In this document: positions 62,801 to 64,000 of the stretch, piece after piece
Numbering within the stretch: the first letter of the stretch is position 1
How the letters are laid out: each line of letters starts with the position of its first letter
Assembly: GCA_001692895.1 (NCBI GenBank)
Contig: KV748181.1
Span: 1,116,001-1,180,000, forward strand
DNA: 64,000 nucleotides
Reading direction: 5' to 3'
From: Cenococcum geophilum 1.58
Taxonomy: Eukaryota; Ascomycota; Dothideomycetes; Gloniales; Gloniaceae
Translations under genes and position numbers: made by a program
Notes under the pieces: model-generated
What the model saw: only the letters and a program-made list of their open reading frames with translations
Databases searched by the model: none
Told to the model about the DNA's origin: nothing

Positions 62801-64000
62801 CTTGCGGCGTTAAGTATCTCTAATATCGACCTAACCTATAACCCAATCGATCTTTGGATTATATTCCTGTAACTAAGGCATTCCTAATACTGCCTTATTA
62901 TTCCCTAATAGTAATATGTCGAAAGACATCTCGATTTATTTTCCTTTAATGGTTAGCTAAATAGGTCCTATTTTGAGATTAATAATGCCTCCTCTATAGG
63001 CTATTAGATATCCTAAAATTATCACTAATAGGTAAAGACATTCCTTCTGTCTGTGTGGTAACCCCATTCTTTTAACTGTTACTAGTAAGATGTGGTTTCT
63101 TATCGCTCCACTATCTATTAATGCCTTAAACTGTTAATCTTGCTATTTAACTCGTAAATTTAGGTATTGTCCTTAAATTCCTTTAAGGGTCTAAGGCTTT
63201 ATCACTGGCTCCCTCTAGTCCTATAGGCCTCTACTTTTCCTAACTACTAGCTGCTAGATCCTATCTATACTTAGTTTAACTTAGGCCAATACTTAGTTTA
63301 TTTTTTATCTTCGATATGCTATAAATAGGTATTCTCTGGATATTTTTACCATTATTATCTATCTAGGTATTCTTCTGTAAGGAATCTTCCTAGTTAAAGT
63401 ATTAAGTCCCCTTATTCTTAAACTTCTACTAGGTGCTAACCATACATATACTTAGCGTTTTAATATTTCGCCTTATCTGTTATCTAATATATCCTTATTA
63501 GATACTTCCGATTCTTATCCTTTAGTGCTTTATATATATTACACGCATTATCCACGTATGCTATTTACGATAGTATATAGTGTGCTTAATGTCTTAGGTT
63601 AACTCTCGGCTCGTCTTCGTTCTGGAGTTTAAACCTTTCTTATATTAATTTAAGCGTTGCGACTTTATTCGCGGGTACTAAGATTTGTCTTTTGCTTTTT
63701 TAGTCCTCTAATTACTCTTCTAGATCCTTTAATGTTATAATTAAGGCCCCCTTAATATGAGTTATAGCCTTCTCTATAATTAGGTGGTCTTAGATAACTT
63801 TTTCGTCTAACTATATATAGAAATCTTCCTACTCGTCATTATATCGTTGCCTATACCACTTTTGGTACAGCTGCTTAAGTGTATACGGCTTATCCGTAAG
63901 GAAATATCTCTTTATTACTGCGTTATAATAGCCTTTAGTATATTATTCCTTAAATCTAGTAGGAATCCCTAGATCCTCTTCTTGTTCCAGTTTAGTAAGC

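Larger units (their letters stand above)
58706..64000 (-). mobile_element. Chromodomain Gypsy element H, 3' portion, runs off the window
   Basis: On the minus strand the sequence enters from the window edge at the gag/protease region and runs through RT (near 62490-62140), RNase H (near 61740-61350), integrase (near 61020-60400) and chromodomain (near 60000-59900). It continues into the extra frame (59850-59010) and the 3' LTR (59132-58706). It is homologous to G over its whole length and heavily RIP-mutated, with a few preserved blocks. It appears to be inserted in the 5' LTR of G. Confidence 0.8.

Overview
This window looks like nuclear DNA of a filamentous ascomycete (Pezizomycotina). The evidence is short spliceosomal introns of about 48-68 nt with GTAAGT-type donors, a homoaconitase gene (lysine by the fungal alpha-aminoadipate route), a GPI-anchored PEBP-like protein, a fungal-specific transcription-factor-like gene, and long AT-rich tracts with the signature of repeat-induced point mutation (RIP). 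In those tracts CA/TG dinucleotides are scarce, TA is abundant, and reading frames are broken almost only by TAA/TAG. The species cannot be named from the sequence alone.

Layout. (1) 1-7.47 kb is gene-bearing, normal-composition DNA. It holds the 5' end of a membrane-protein gene (minus), about 2.3 kb without a convincing gene, and a divergent pair, phosphoserine aminotransferase (SER1/serC, minus) and mitochondrial homoaconitase (LYS4, plus). The pair shares a 546-bp promoter region with a TGACTC Gcn4/CpcA-type hexamer. (2) 7.47-39.2 kb is an AT-rich block of nested, RIP-mutated LTR retrotransposons. A chromodomain Gypsy element (D) is split by a Ty1/Copia element (A, 5-bp target duplication ATAAG). 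Next comes a second Gypsy element (E), then a third family of chromodomain Gypsy. One copy of that family appears to have been split by a 5.6-kb inversion (pieces F and I), and its gag was entered by a second Copia element (B, target duplication GAATC). (3) 39.2-45.5 kb is a small gene island with an FSH1-type serine hydrolase, a 173-bp MITE, a PEBP-like GPI protein and a Fungal_trans_2-type gene. (4) 45.5-64 kb is a second RIP block. It holds remnants of an E-type LTR and a Copia gag, a chromodomain Gypsy (G, minus) carrying a nested 3.65-kb non-autonomous LTR element with three LTRs in tandem, and the 3' part of another copy (H, minus) running off the right edge.

Points of most interest. 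The three-LTR element (three 259-bp LTRs, two internal segments both exactly 1435 bp, 5-bp target duplication) has no retroviral genes. The F/G/H Gypsy family has an extra reading frame of about 300 codons downstream of the chromodomain, conserved at protein level in three copies and running into the 3' LTR. Five of the six recognisable host genes carry frame-breaking lesions: SER1 one frameshift plus a degraded tail, LYS4 two 2-bp losses, the hydrolase a frameshift and a missing catalytic His, the PEBP gene a CAG-to-TAG-type stop, and the regulator mixed frames. Either this is a decaying locus, or the consensus has indel errors; scattered N clusters make the second a serious alternative.

The host genes do not form one pathway. 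Only SER1 and LYS4 are plausibly co-regulated, both making amino acids. The rest of the window is mostly transposon archaeology.
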